33,735 nucleotides of DNA from Microcaldota archaeon (GCA_018813975.1 JAHJAQ010000028.1:1-33735); one strand, 5' to 3'. Positions 16,401 through 23,885 are shown, numbered from the stretch's first letter. A program made the numbers and translations. Notes: generated from the letters alone by a model not told the origin.

Positions 16401-18930
16401 AATAACGGAAGTCCAAAGAATCGATTACGAAAAAGAATTTGTATATGATCTGACAATTGAAGGAACGCAAAATTTTGTTGTGAACGGAATAATCGCACAC
16501 AACACTTCTTTAGTGCAAGCGTTAATGCTTGAAATAGTACAAGGCACGCGGATCATTTTGCAAGAAGACAGTGTAACTGGTGATTCTAGAATTTTGGTTG
16601 AGCGGAACAATAAAATGGAATATACTACTGTTGGTGAATTGATTGATGGTTTGATTGGAAAATATGGTTGTATTAATGTCAATGACGTAGACTTATTGGA
16701 TGCTAATCCTGAAGATATTAGTGTTTTCTCGTTGAATAAACAAAGTAAAATAAAATTGTCTCGTGTGTCCCAGTTTTCTAGGCATCAAGTAAAAAAAGAT
16801 ATTTTAAAGGTTAGTACTGCTAGTGGAAAAGACCTGAAGGTAACAAAAGATCACTCTCTTTTTGGTCTTAATACGGAGGGTAGAATTGTTCCTGTTAAAA
16901 CAAGTGATTTAAAAGTAGGGCAGCGAATTGCTACTCCGTTGCGTTTGCCATTTAGCTCGAATGAAGTGGAAAAACTTAGTGTCTTGCCTTTACTAAATAA
17001 TCGTCCAAAGGCTATTTTGTCTTCTATAAACTTGTGTTCTTGGATTCAACAAAATTGGAAAACTGTTAAGGAATTAGCTCGAAAAAAGCGTTATAGTAAG
17101 TCTATGCCAAGCGCTTGGAAGCGCTGTTCTATTCTTCCTGCGACCATTTTTTTTGAAGTACAGCAAAAAAATCCACGCTATTTTCCAGATTTGCGCTTTA
17201 AGTTGCAGGGCCTTTCTAAATCCATCCCTGTTGAATGGGAGCTTGATGCTGATTTAGTTGCTTTTTGTGGTCTGTGGCTAGCCGATGGTTGCTATGACAA
17301 CCGTTTTGCTGCTATTATTTCTGCAGGACATCCGTCTCTAAAAAATCTTGTCCAATCCGTTGCTAACAAAGCTGGTCTTACAATGTGCCAACACAGCGAC
17401 GGCTTTTCTCCAATGATTTCAAATATTAATCTGGTTTTTTTAATGAAAAATTTGCTAGAGCTTACTGGCAATTCTTATACTAAAAAGATTCCAAACTGGG
17501 TTTTTTCTTTATCGGATGAAATGCGAGGAGTATTTTTGAAAGGACTTTTTAGTGGTGATGGTTATGCAACCAAAAAAGAAATTGGCATTTCGCTTTGCTC
17601 TAAGGAAATGATTCGTCAAATTCAAACTTTGTTGTTGTCTTTTGGAATTTCAGTGCGTGCTCGCAAGTTTGTGAAAAAAGATAAAACTTTTGTTTGTAAA
17701 ATAAGCCATGTTAAAAACGTGCGTTTGTTTAAACAATTTATTGGTTTTTTTGAGGAGTACAAGTGCAAGCGTCTTGAAAAACTATGCGCTCATGTTCCAA
17801 CTCAAGATAATTCTGATACGATTCCGCTTTCTATTGAAACCAAAGAAAAAGTAGTTGAACAGCTTAAAGGTTTTAGTCGCTGTGATTATATTGCGCGCGG
17901 TTCTCAGATTGGTCGCACTAAATTAAACGCTCTTTTGAAGCAGAACCAATCTTGCACTAGTCTTTTGTTAAAAGAATTACAACAACTTGTAAGTTCTGAT
18001 GTTTTCTGGGATGAGGTTATTAAAATCGAAAAAGTGGATGGGGGCATTCACACGGTTTACGATTTTTCAGTTCCGGAATGCGAGAACTTTGTTTGCGAGA
18101 ATATAATCGCTCACAACACTTTGGAAATTCCTGCGGAGTACATGAAAAATATTGGTTTTAATATTCAAAGACTAAAAACTCGTTCTCCAATTTCTGTTAG
18201 TAAAACAGAGAGTGAAGTTGCTCCGGAAGAAGCATTGCGAACTGCTTTAAGGCTTGGTGATTCTGCACTAATAATTGGAGAGGTTCGTTCTGTAGAAGCA
18301 AGAGTATTGTATGAGGCTATGCGAATTGGAGCTGCCGGAAACATTGTTTTGGGAAGTATTCATGGTGATTCGGCGTATAGTGTATGGGATCGTGTAGTCA
18401 ATGATTTGGGCGTTCCCAATACTTCTTTTAAAGCAACTGATGTGGTTGTTGTCGCAAGGCCCATTCGATTTGAAGGTTCCTTGAAAAGGCAACGGCGTGT
18501 GGTACAGGTAACCGAGGTTAAAAAGCATTGGACCCAAGATCCCGATCAAGAAAACGCGTTATTGGATTTAATGTTGTACACTGCCAAAAATGATAAGTTG
18601 GGGTTTCAAGAGGACAGCTTAAAAGACTCCGAGTTGTTTCAAAAGTTATCCGCTACGAGTGGATTGAATATGCGTGAAATGTGGACCGCTATTAAAGCCA
18701 ATGCGTCTTCAAAAGCGTTTTTAGTGGATTTAAAAAACAAGCATGATTTGCCCGCATTATTAGAGGCAGAGAATTATGCCAAGTGTACTAACAAGTATTT
18801 GCTGTTGCGCGAAGAACAAATCGAAGCGGGCAAAAAAGTGGATTATGATGTGTTATTGGGAAAGTGGAAGTTTTGGGTGCAAAACAGTGTTGCCAAGCGC
18901 TTACTAGAACAAAAACACAAAAAGAAATAA
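13483..18930 (+). CDS. Type IV pilus/Tad-type secretion ATPase with two inteins
   Basis: 1815 residues as encoded; removing two inteins (472-1007 and 1030-1545) leaves about 763. The extein is a FlaI/TadA/GspE-class hexameric motor that powers pilin assembly or secretion on the cytoplasmic face. Its N-terminus has a C-x2-C-x11-C arrangement (Cys26, 29, 41). The ATPase core shows Walker A G-S-R-G-S-G-K (465-471) continuing T-S-L after intein 1, the Asp box I-I-L-Q-E-D (to 1029) continuing T-L-E-I-P after intein 2, Walker B-like L-I-I-G-E-V-R (1596-1602, Glu1600) and the His box G-S-I-H-G-D (His1627). Without splicing, both ATP-binding elements are broken, so the protein should be inactive until both inteins leave. 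The start is GTG, 4 nt after a GGGTGA ribosome-binding candidate. It heads the operon and is followed 31 bases later by its membrane partner. Confidence 0.93.
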   Translation: MKIGKFDVGEYVVREMGGKKHLVFDCKNCVYGSSLSDDSACRFHAIAILQEVEAKLLVLADVYERVYDEQQTELVKEIALMAKRFENESIWSYAHLGTQDSECEQTFASRHTIVVRIAHDLARFDPVMAYLTCLQEIKKETGRATGLNEGGRACSKVFLDTLLYLKNRFEQTGLIGKTKEYLLKLRSIPDTKDVYKSLLEAQIKPAFIGSRLLFGETEELELLDEYSVGRAAVQIFSHPNKIEKLYFLNPPEYTLPPEKYFVLSKTKEIVASYKPGSTTLSGIAKSRKYFERIYESTIHDIGQANQIFLSPEEAKELAEIVARYTVGYGILELILGDRHLTDIFLDSPIGMKPIYVVHEDYGQCQTNILYTDDEANALVSKMRAMSGRPFDEVHPVLDFDLPDLETRVAVIGKPLAPDGTAFAFRLHKVTPWTLPQFIDNNFINPLGAGLLSFFVDQQATMLITGSRGSGKCVDGGSLLQLGNGQTEKIKKIIDPIIKKAQRTIELADGVCIDLQENGIQLETVTMTPGLKTQIVPVSKVWRRAAPKKMVSVTLRSGKRVVTTPEHPFFLTEKGKIIQKRADELTICDFIATPRIIPAKQDNNYSTDWIPTSRSLEPKLCGIEREIQEFLCSYSKNNSLKELATKARLPYKTILNIKSGVRKTISLSELRSISGILGLDYYPLVEKASYWIFRNSPNRINAGFFFKTINNNTKAARFLGLLLGDGHIDEKSISFTNTNIGLLEEFRTLCRELFGIKAYICFPKNRSPHCMVTSVGLSRLISLRFGIPFGKKAGIQEMPKEIVMGSEAVLSEFLRAYFDCDGSVHIQKRLVDLSTASKKMAFDIQNALHRFGIISFLRAKTVRRKEYYIVAMSGENAFVFSQKIGFSLSSKKEKLAQAFLEEKFNTNIDIVPNCLPFLQTIQKCHGVFTARMVTLDQKNISRKKLQRFISSSDSGLVEIEDLKKLACSDIFWDEITEVQRIDYEKEFVYDLTIEGTQNFVVNGIIAHNTSLVQALMLEIVQGTRIILQEDSVTGDSRILVERNNKMEYTTVGELIDGLIGKYGCINVNDVDLLDANPEDISVFSLNKQSKIKLSRVSQFSRHQVKKDILKVSTASGKDLKVTKDHSLFGLNTEGRIVPVKTSDLKVGQRIATPLRLPFSSNEVEKLSVLPLLNNRPKAILSSINLCSWIQQNWKTVKELARKKRYSKSMPSAWKRCSILPATIFFEVQQKNPRYFPDLRFKLQGLSKSIPVEWELDADLVAFCGLWLADGCYDNRFAAIISAGHPSLKNLVQSVANKAGLTMCQHSDGFSPMISNINLVFLMKNLLELTGNSYTKKIPNWVFSLSDEMRGVFLKGLFSGDGYATKKEIGISLCSKEMIRQIQTLLLSFGISVRARKFVKKDKTFVCKISHVKNVRLFKQFIGFFEEYKCKRLEKLCAHVPTQDNSDTIPLSIETKEKVVEQLKGFSRCDYIARGSQIGRTKLNALLKQNQSCTSLLLKELQQLVSSDVFWDEVIKIEKVDGGIHTVYDFSVPECENFVCENIIAHNTLEIPAEYMKNIGFNIQRLKTRSPISVSKTESEVAPEEALRTALRLGDSALIIGEVRSVEARVLYEAMRIGAAGNIVLGSIHGDSAYSVWDRVVNDLGVPNTSFKATDVVVVARPIRFEGSLKRQRRVVQVTEVKKHWTQDPDQENALLDLMLYTAKNDKLGFQEDSLKDSELFQKLSATSGLNMREMWTAIKANASSKAFLVDLKNKHDLPALLEAENYAKCTNKYLLLREEQIEAGKKVDYDVLLGKWKFWVQNSVAKRLLEQKHKKK
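14896..16503 (+). other. Intein 1 in Walker A (LAGLIDADG homing endonuclease)
   Basis: 536 residues. It starts with Cys472 right after the Walker A Lys and ends with I-I-A-H-N before extein Thr1008, the normal splice-junction chemistry (Cys1, penultimate His, terminal Asn, +1 hydroxyl residue). The block B histidine lies in V-T-T-P-E-H. Two LAGLIDADG-type motifs are present: F-L-G-L-L-L-G-D-G (near 15634) and F-L-R-A-Y-F-D-C-D-G (near 15916), both with the acidic residue, so the endonuclease may be active. A segment with an XRE-like helix-turn-helix pattern (S-L-K-E-L-A-T-K-A-R-L) lies between the splicing N-block and the first endonuclease motif, at about 15393-15530. Confidence 0.93.
16570..18117 (+). 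other. Intein 2 in the Asp box (LAGLIDADG homing endonuclease)
   Basis: 516 residues. It begins with Ser1030 (S-V-T-G-D-S-R), a serine at position 1 where cysteine is commoner, and ends I-I-A-H-N before Thr1546. Block B is V-T-K-D-H-S. The LAGLIDADG-type motifs are F-C-G-L-W-L-A-D-G (near 17263) and F-L-K-G-L-F-S-G-D-G (near 17533). It splits the E-D-T of the ATPase Asp box. It lies only 22 extein residues after intein 1. The two inteins share the general plan but little sequence by eye, so they look like independent insertions rather than a recent duplication. Confidence 0.93.
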
Positions 18931-18961
18931 CAATACTTTTTTACGGAATCGTGGTTAGAGT

Positions 18962-21331
18962 ATGGTTGATAGGAGTAAAAGGCACGAAGCCAAAAAGGTT
19001 TTTTTTCCATCCAATGCATCGCCTGGAAGATTATATAAGGGCATTTCAGTTGAAAGACCGATTTTTCAAGCCGGTCAAACCAAATTAGAACGGCCTGTTG
19101 TGCCCCGTTTTGTGCGGTATTGTAAGTGGTGTGCTAAAAGTTTTAGTGGTTTTGGTGGCAAAAAGCCATTTTCTCCAGAGTACAAAGATGCTGTAGAGTT
19201 TTTGGGATGGGATTTAAAATCCAACGAGTTTAGCGCGGCTATTACTTTTTCGCTTTTAATTTCTTTGATAATTGCAATTGCACTTGGTTTTTTGTTTTGG
19301 TTAGCGCCCATTGTTCCGGATTGTACTGCTATTGACCAGATTACGGGAGACACGTTTTGTGAGTTATCGTCGCTAGTGGAAATTGTGGGCAAAATGGTAG
19401 GCAGTGAATTAATGGCCATGGGATACTTGATCGCACCCTTGTTAGTCCTGGTTTTTTTGGTGTTTAATTTTATACAAAAGTTTCCCTTGAAAAAAGCCAA
19501 AGAAGAAGAAATCAAGGCTCTAACCTATGTTCCAGAGGTTGTGGGCTATTTAACCATGTCCATGAAACTAGTGCCCAACCTGGAAAAAGCAGTTGAGTTT
19601 GCTGCGTTACATGGAAGAGGAAAGATTGCCACTGATTTTCAAAAATTGATTTGGGATGTGCAGTTGGGAGTTTACAATACGTTGTCCGAGGGATTGGATG
19701 CGTTGGCCTATCGTTGGGGCAAGTTTTCAGAGGAGTTCAAGCGTTCGCTCATGATGGTGCGAGCCTCTGTTTTAGAGGATACTGAAGCCAAGAGATTTGC
19801 CTTATTGGATAAAACCATGGAAGAATTATTGGATTCGATTAAAAACAAAATGGAACAATACGCGCGAGACTTAAGCCAGCCGGCGGTTTTTTTGTTTTAT
19901 TTGGGCGTGCTCTTACCCTTAATTTTGATTATTGTATTGCCGATTGGTTCTGCTTTTACAGGCCAGCCCTTGGCACGAACCGATGTATTAATTATTATTT
20001 ATAATATTATAATTCCGATTGCTGCGTGGATGTTTGCGCACAACATAATCAAAAAACGTCCCCCCACCTACGAGCCACCGGTTATTCCAGATAACCATCC
20101 AGAACTGCCACCCAAATGGAAAATGAAATTGGGAAAAGGATTAGTGGATGTTCGGTTTGTGGTGGCTATTATTTTAGTGGCTGGTTTGGGAATTTCTTTT
20201 GTTTTGAGTACTACGGGCCTTTATTTGGATGAAGAAACCCCGATTATTGGAAAAGACAAGAGCGTGGAAGAGGTTATTAAAGCTAATTTTTTTGTGGACG
20301 ATCCGAATTATTTTGAGTTAGGGGGAACCCTAGACCAAAAATTGCAAACTGAAGGGGTTGTGGATGGGGGAGACCGTACGATTATTCGAGCGGTTGAAAG
20401 ACAAAAGTTTTTTTCCAATCCCGAAAATGATATTACCCCCTATAATTTGCTGTTTGGCGGCTTGTTAACCGTTACTTTTGCAGCTGCAGTGGGATTGTAT
20501 TATCGAAACATTTACAAGCGCAAAATGCAAGCCAATATTTCTAAAATGGAAAGCGAGTTTAAGGACAGTCTGTATATTTTGGCTTCGCGCATGGGAGAAA
20601 ACAAGCCGGTAGAAGAAGCGCTCGAGCATACGCGAAACTTTTTACCCAATACGCTGGTAGCGGATCGGGTGTATGGTAAAACCGTGAATAATATTCATGT
20701 ATTGGGCTTGCCACTCGAGTCCGCGTTGTTTGACCCGAATTATGGTTCCATGAAAAATCTGCCATCAAATATTATTGTCAGTTCCATGAAACTATTAGTG
20801 GATTCCGTTCGATTAGGCGTGAATGTGAGTGCGCGAACCTTGATTTCGCTTTCCTTGCAATTAACCAATGCCGAAAAGGTTTCTCGATTACTCGTTACTC
20901 TGGTGCAAGAAATTACAACCACCATGCAAACAACCGCGGTTTTTATTGCACCGCTCATTTTGGGCGTTACCACCAGTCTTCAAAAAATTGTAGTGCAAAC
21001 CTTGTTGAATATTGTCCAAGAAACCTCTCAATCCGCTCCTAGCTTTGCCACGATTGATAATCCTGCCTTGCAAAGTCTTAGTTTTGAAACCTTGTTTGGC
21101 CAAACTCAAAACATTGCGGATTCTTTGGTTTCGCCGGCAGCCTTTATTTTGATTGTGGGCTTTTATGTAGCGGAAATCGTGTTTATTATGACTTATTTTA
21201 ACACAAAAATCCAGGAAGACAACGATACCTTGTTCCGCATTAATTTTGCAAAAGCCATTCCCATTGCCATTGTTGTTTTTATTGTTAGTGTAATTGCTTC
21301 GAATAGTATGATTACTTTGATTGGAGGCTAA
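18962..21331 (+). CDS. FlaJ/TadC-like double-T2SF membrane platform protein
   Basis: 789 residues; integral membrane core of a type IV pilus/Tad-like machine that couples the ATPase to pilin insertion. An N-terminal basic cytoplasmic region (1-90) precedes helices at about 92-115 and 150-172. The first T2SF-type cytoplasmic domain follows (about 190-300; T-Y-V-P-E-V-V-G-Y-L near 188-197), then helices at 307-330, 341-362 and 398-418. An outer region (about 420-490), another helix (496-513), the second T2SF domain (about 535-655; S-L-Y-I-L-A-S-R-M-G-E-N) and three further hydrophobic segments (about 657-682, 725-747, 765-785) complete it. The duplicated T2SF arrangement is typical of archaeal versions. 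The first outside loop holds two cysteines (121, 133), probably paired. The gene lies 31 bases after the ATPase gene and overlaps the ribosome-binding site (GGAGG within its last codons) of the next gene. Confidence 0.9.
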   Translation: MVDRSKRHEAKKVFFPSNASPGRLYKGISVERPIFQAGQTKLERPVVPRFVRYCKWCAKSFSGFGGKKPFSPEYKDAVEFLGWDLKSNEFSAAITFSLLISLIIAIALGFLFWLAPIVPDCTAIDQITGDTFCELSSLVEIVGKMVGSELMAMGYLIAPLLVLVFLVFNFIQKFPLKKAKEEEIKALTYVPEVVGYLTMSMKLVPNLEKAVEFAALHGRGKIATDFQKLIWDVQLGVYNTLSEGLDALAYRWGKFSEEFKRSLMMVRASVLEDTEAKRFALLDKTMEELLDSIKNKMEQYARDLSQPAVFLFYLGVLLPLILIIVLPIGSAFTGQPLARTDVLIIIYNIIIPIAAWMFAHNIIKKRPPTYEPPVIPDNHPELPPKWKMKLGKGLVDVRFVVAIILVAGLGISFVLSTTGLYLDEETPIIGKDKSVEEVIKANFFVDDPNYFELGGTLDQKLQTEGVVDGGDRTIIRAVERQKFFSNPENDITPYNLLFGGLLTVTFAAAVGLYYRNIYKRKMQANISKMESEFKDSLYILASRMGENKPVEEALEHTRNFLPNTLVADRVYGKTVNNIHVLGLPLESALFDPNYGSMKNLPSNIIVSSMKLLVDSVRLGVNVSARTLISLSLQLTNAEKVSRLLVTLVQEITTTMQTTAVFIAPLILGVTTSLQKIVVQTLLNIVQETSQSAPSFATIDNPALQSLSFETLFGQTQNIADSLVSPAAFILIVGFYVAEIVFIMTYFNTKIQEDNDTLFRINFAKAIPIAIVVFIVSVIASNSMITLIGG

Positions 21332-21333
21332 AA

Positions 21334-21783
21334 GTGAAAAAGAAAAGGCTAAACCAAAAAGGAGAATTTGGTGTTTTTCGATTGCTCATTGGAGCGGTTC
21401 TTGGACTCGCACTATTGTTAGTGGTGTTGTCTATTATTGCTGATGTGGAAGAACAAAAGTATCGAATTAGTGCCTTGCATTTTTCGGATGGTTTTTCTTC
21501 TGCGATAAACCTTCCGAATGGAACGCCGGTCCAACAAGAAGACTTGTTTTTTAAACAAGGCGAAGTTTTTACGGATTCTGCTTTAGCAAAAAAATTTAAT
21601 TTTGAAGACGAAACGTGTATTCTTTTTTTTACAGACCATTCAGGGGTTTCGGTTTCAGCTGATCAGCATATTGCGCGTATTATACATCCTGTTCACACGG
21701 ATGTTTTTTTTGACTGCAAAAATATTGGTGCTTGCAGGCCTCATTGTCGAGTCTCTTTTGGAAAAGAGCTCCCGATTCGCTGA
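21334..21783 (+). CDS. Pilin-like protein (149 aa)
   Basis: GTG start 2 bases after the platform gene's stop, with GGAGG embedded in the end of that gene 7 nt upstream, so translation is probably coupled. The N-terminus is basic and ends in N-Q-K-G-E-F-G-V-F, followed by a hydrophobic helix (about 17-36). This matches a class III signal in which a prepilin peptidase would cut after the Gly. The outside part has four cysteines, three of them in the last 35 residues. The layout (helix, short linker, V-F-T, then a Cys-bearing strand) parallels the next gene's product, so the two are probably paralogous pilins. Likely a minor pilin or pseudopilin; the exact role is unknown. Confidence 0.8.
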   Translation: MKKKRLNQKGEFGVFRLLIGAVLGLALLLVVLSIIADVEEQKYRISALHFSDGFSSAINLPNGTPVQQEDLFFKQGEVFTDSALAKKFNFEDETCILFFTDHSGVSVSADQHIARIIHPVHTDVFFDCKNIGACRPHCRVSFGKELPIR

Positions 21784-21803
21784 TAATCGCGGATAACCAT
21801 AGC

Positions 21804-21811
21804 TTTAAATA
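21804..21811 (+). promoter_or_regulatory. TATA-like box for the 174-residue pilin-like gene
   Basis: TTTAAATA is centred about 30 nt ahead of the ATG at 21838 in a 54-base gap. A transcript starting about 26 nt after the box would begin almost at the ATG; the gap has no purine-rich ribosome-binding site. Both points fit leaderless transcription of this gene on its own. Confidence 0.55.
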
Positions 21812-21837
21812 CGAGTTTTGCTTTTTATCTTCTTGTT

Positions 21838-22362
21838 ATGTCATTGAATTCCAAAGGACAAGGATCGGGTGTTTTTCAATTATTGATTGCTGCCGTAGTA
21901 GCCTTGGCTATTTTGGGAGTGTTACTGGGCATTATTGGTGGCTTGCCCCCATTGGGCAGCCAAGACCCGATTGAAGCTTCTCGAAACGGATTAAAAGACG
22001 CGTTTACCCAAGTGGGCAGTCCGCAGTTTTCTTCCAAGGTAACGATTACCAAGGATACGGTTTTTACGCCACGCGGAGTGGCACCACGCGAATTGGGTAT
22101 TAGTATTGATCATGTTTGTGTTGGTGTAGCCAAGGCATTGGGTGATTCTTTTAGTATTACGGATGAATTTACACCAGACGCAATTGTGTATTCGGGCTCT
22201 CGTTCTTTGGATGTAAAGATTGGCGCGATTTGTGAGACCGGCGACGATATTGATGCGGCTGCAAATGATGTTTTTCAAGGTGCAATTGACGATTTTGATA
22301 ATGATTGCGAAGATAATGGTTCTTCTGAAACCTATTGTGTAGTGGCTATTCTGCCACCCTAA
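21838..22362 (+). CDS. Pilin-like protein, candidate major subunit (174 aa)
   Basis: The N-terminus M-S-L-N-S-K-G-Q-G-S-G-V-F followed by a hydrophobic helix (about 13-34) is a textbook archaeal class III signal (K-G-Q before the helix), cut by a prepilin peptidase after the Gly. The outside domain is acidic and has four cysteines and several short strands. It resembles the 149-residue product upstream in layout. Of the small genes here it best fits a main structural pilin: it has its own TATA-like box and is followed by an oligo-T tract and another TATA box, so it can be made at a level separate from the rest. That role is inference. No peptidase gene is visible in the window. Confidence 0.85.
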   Translation: MSLNSKGQGSGVFQLLIAAVVALAILGVLLGIIGGLPPLGSQDPIEASRNGLKDAFTQVGSPQFSSKVTITKDTVFTPRGVAPRELGISIDHVCVGVAKALGDSFSITDEFTPDAIVYSGSRSLDVKIGAICETGDDIDAAANDVFQGAIDDFDNDCEDNGSSETYCVVAILPP

Positions 22363-22378
22363 AACCATTTTTAACTAC

Positions 22379-22391
22379 TTTTTTTTCTTTT
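22379..22391 (+). terminator. Oligo-T terminator after the 174-residue pilin-like gene
   Basis: TTTTTTTTCTTTT on the plus strand, 16 bases after the stop at 22362 and preceded by a shorter T run. Archaeal RNA polymerase terminates at such U-tracts without needing a hairpin. The next promoter-like box follows within 10 bases. Confidence 0.5.
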
Positions 22392-22399
22392 CCATTTGT

Positions 22400-22407
22400 T
22401 TTATATA
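22400..22407 (+). promoter_or_regulatory. TATA-like box for the downstream pilin-like genes
   Basis: TTTATATA lies about 30 nt ahead of the ATG at 22433 with no Shine-Dalgarno-like sequence between them. This again suggests a leaderless transcript, which would cover the tightly packed genes from 22433 to 25787. Confidence 0.55.
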
Positions 22408-22432
22408 GCTCTTTATCGCTCTTTATTGTTGT

Positions 22433-22603
22433 ATGCGCTCCTTGAAAGAATTGTTGAAAGAAAAGCGTTCGCAGGGCGAATGGAATGCCATGTACATGCT
22501 CATTGTCCTGATTATTGCGGCCTTGTTGTTGATTACGGTTATAAAGCCCATGTTTAAGCAGTCTCAACGCCAAATCAGAGATGTCAAAGAGGCTGTAGAG
22601 TGA
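22433..22603 (+). CDS. Mini pilin-like membrane protein (56 aa)
   Basis: A short frame: a basic N-terminus (M-R-S-L-K-E-L-L-K-E-K-R-S-Q-G-E-W), one hydrophobic helix (about 20-38) and a charged helical tail ending at residue 56. The S-Q-G-E-W before the helix resembles the R/K-G-Q signals of the neighbours but in altered order. There are no cysteines. The gene is supported by the TATA-like box 30 nt upstream, by normal codon use, and by the 4-base overlap (GTGA) of its stop with the GTG start of the next gene. It may be a very small pilin or pseudopilin, or an assembly helper, since almost nothing remains outside the helix. The function is unknown. Confidence 0.75.
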   Translation: MRSLKELLKEKRSQGEWNAMYMLIVLIIAALLLITVIKPMFKQSQRQIRDVKEAVE

Positions 22604-23166
22604 TTGCCATGTCCAAATCAAGGGGCCAATCCTCTGCCCCTTTCGAAGTACTCATTGCGGTTATCATAATGGGTTTTGTATTGTTAATGGGCATTCAAGC
22701 CATTGAATTTTTATCCAAACAACAATGCAAAGCCCAAATAAAATCAGAGGCTTCTGATCTAAAAGCTGCGGTTCAAAACGCGATTAGGGGTGATTCTGTT
22801 GTACTCAATTTTTTTCCACCCCAGTGTTTTGATGAAGAAAGAGAAATGCAATTGCGTCGCGTAGCCTCTCGCGCGAGTTGTCGCTCGATTTGTGAAAAAG
22901 AAATGGATGAATGCCTTTTTTTTACCTATCGAGCCGAAGATTTTGGGTATGACTTGTGCTTGGATAATGCCCCCATTTACACGGATTTTTTGGATTCTTC
23001 TAACTGTCAAGATTTGGGAAGCGATTATGTTCTAATCGATTTTTTGAACCCTTCAAATTCAGGTGGAAACCCTGTGTTAGAGCGTGGCGTGTACACTTTG
23101 CAAAACAAGACTGGTAGTGCAGAAACCGTTCCAAAGATTTGCGCGTATTATTATAACCAAACATAA
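22600..23166 (+). CDS. Cys-rich pilin-like protein (188 aa)
   Basis: The GTG at 22600 is preferred over the ATG at 22609 because GAGG at 22589-22592 stands 7 nt before it and the start overlaps the previous stop. The N-terminus has S-K-S-R-G-Q-S-S-A-P-F-E-V followed by a hydrophobic helix (about 17-34); the R-G-Q and the Glu five to six residues later are typical class III signal features. The outside part has eight cysteines, consistent with four disulfides, and alternates acidic and aromatic stretches. A minor pilin or tip-type protein is plausible. No family is recognised for the outside domain. Confidence 0.82.
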   Translation: MIAMSKSRGQSSAPFEVLIAVIIMGFVLLMGIQAIEFLSKQQCKAQIKSEASDLKAAVQNAIRGDSVVLNFFPPQCFDEEREMQLRRVASRASCRSICEKEMDECLFFTYRAEDFGYDLCLDNAPIYTDFLDSSNCQDLGSDYVLIDFLNPSNSGGNPVLERGVYTLQNKTGSAETVPKICAYYYNQT

Positions 23167-23180
23167 AAGGAAGGAAAAAA

Positions 23181-23885
23181 ATGCTGGCGTTTATTCTAAG
23201 CAAAATGAATTTGCTGTTAATGGTTACTGCTATTTTTGCGATTATGGCCTATTTTACTTTTTTTGTGAGCCAAAGCGTTGTTTTAAGAGAAGCCCAAGAA
23301 GTATTGAATCGTTTTTCAGAGGACACGTATGGCGTACTAACCTCTAGTGGACAATGCCATCAAACAATTGTTCCCATTCCTCATTACATTTATGCCGTGG
23401 GAAGCGGAGAAAGGCGTAACCAACTGCGTTTTTTAGTAAGCATTAGTAAAATAAATATTCCGGGTGAAAAAACCCAATTGAGTTTTTCACTCTTGCGCAA
23501 AAAAGATGAAAAAGTATTGGCCGCCAAATTGTTTGCCACGAATGCAGAAGTTAACTTGTATAGTTGGGATCCTTCTACGGGTGGGACTATTGCCGAGGAA
23601 ACAGGGAGCGATCCAACGATTGTATTGAATCCGGTTTCAGAGCCATTGGAAACCGATTCCTTATTGCTCATAAAAGAAGTGTATCATGGTAGCACTAATT
23701 TGTATGCGGTGCCGTGTAATAATGAGGCCGCAGTTTGTGCCGCCAATTATGGCCAACTCACTTGTTTAGTTAAAAAATCGCGTGGAATTAGTGCATGTAC
23801 TGGGGATTGTAGTAATCCAAGTGATGCTTGTTTGAAAGAAGAGGGTTTTAATTGTGAGGTTGGAATTGCAACACCGGGATCCTAA
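23181..23885 (+). CDS. Single-span exported protein of the pilus-like operon (234 aa)
   Basis: The ATG at 23181 follows GGAAGG at 23169-23174 with 6 nt spacing. One hydrophobic helix (about 9-31) follows a very short N-terminus (M-L-A-F-I-L-S-K-M-N). Unlike the neighbours, it lacks a clear R/K-G-Q, so peptidase processing is uncertain. The outside part is beta-rich in the middle and carries eight cysteines, five of them in the last 45 residues. Its place among pilin-like genes, and its 32-base overlap with the next gene, suggest that it works in the same machine. No known family recognised. Confidence 0.8.
   Translation: MLAFILSKMNLLLMVTAIFAIMAYFTFFVSQSVVLREAQEVLNRFSEDTYGVLTSSGQCHQTIVPIPHYIYAVGSGERRNQLRFLVSISKINIPGEKTQLSFSLLRKKDEKVLAAKLFATNAEVNLYSWDPSTGGTIAEETGSDPTIVLNPVSEPLETDSLLLIKEVYHGSTNLYAVPCNNEAAVCAANYGQLTCLVKKSRGISACTGDCSNPSDACLKEEGFNCEVGIATPGS

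Noticed and set aside
14896..16503. Insertion element or gene fusion inside the ATPase gene
   Set aside because: No terminal inverted repeats or transposase; the splice-junction residues, block B histidine and LAGLIDADG motifs identify an intein.
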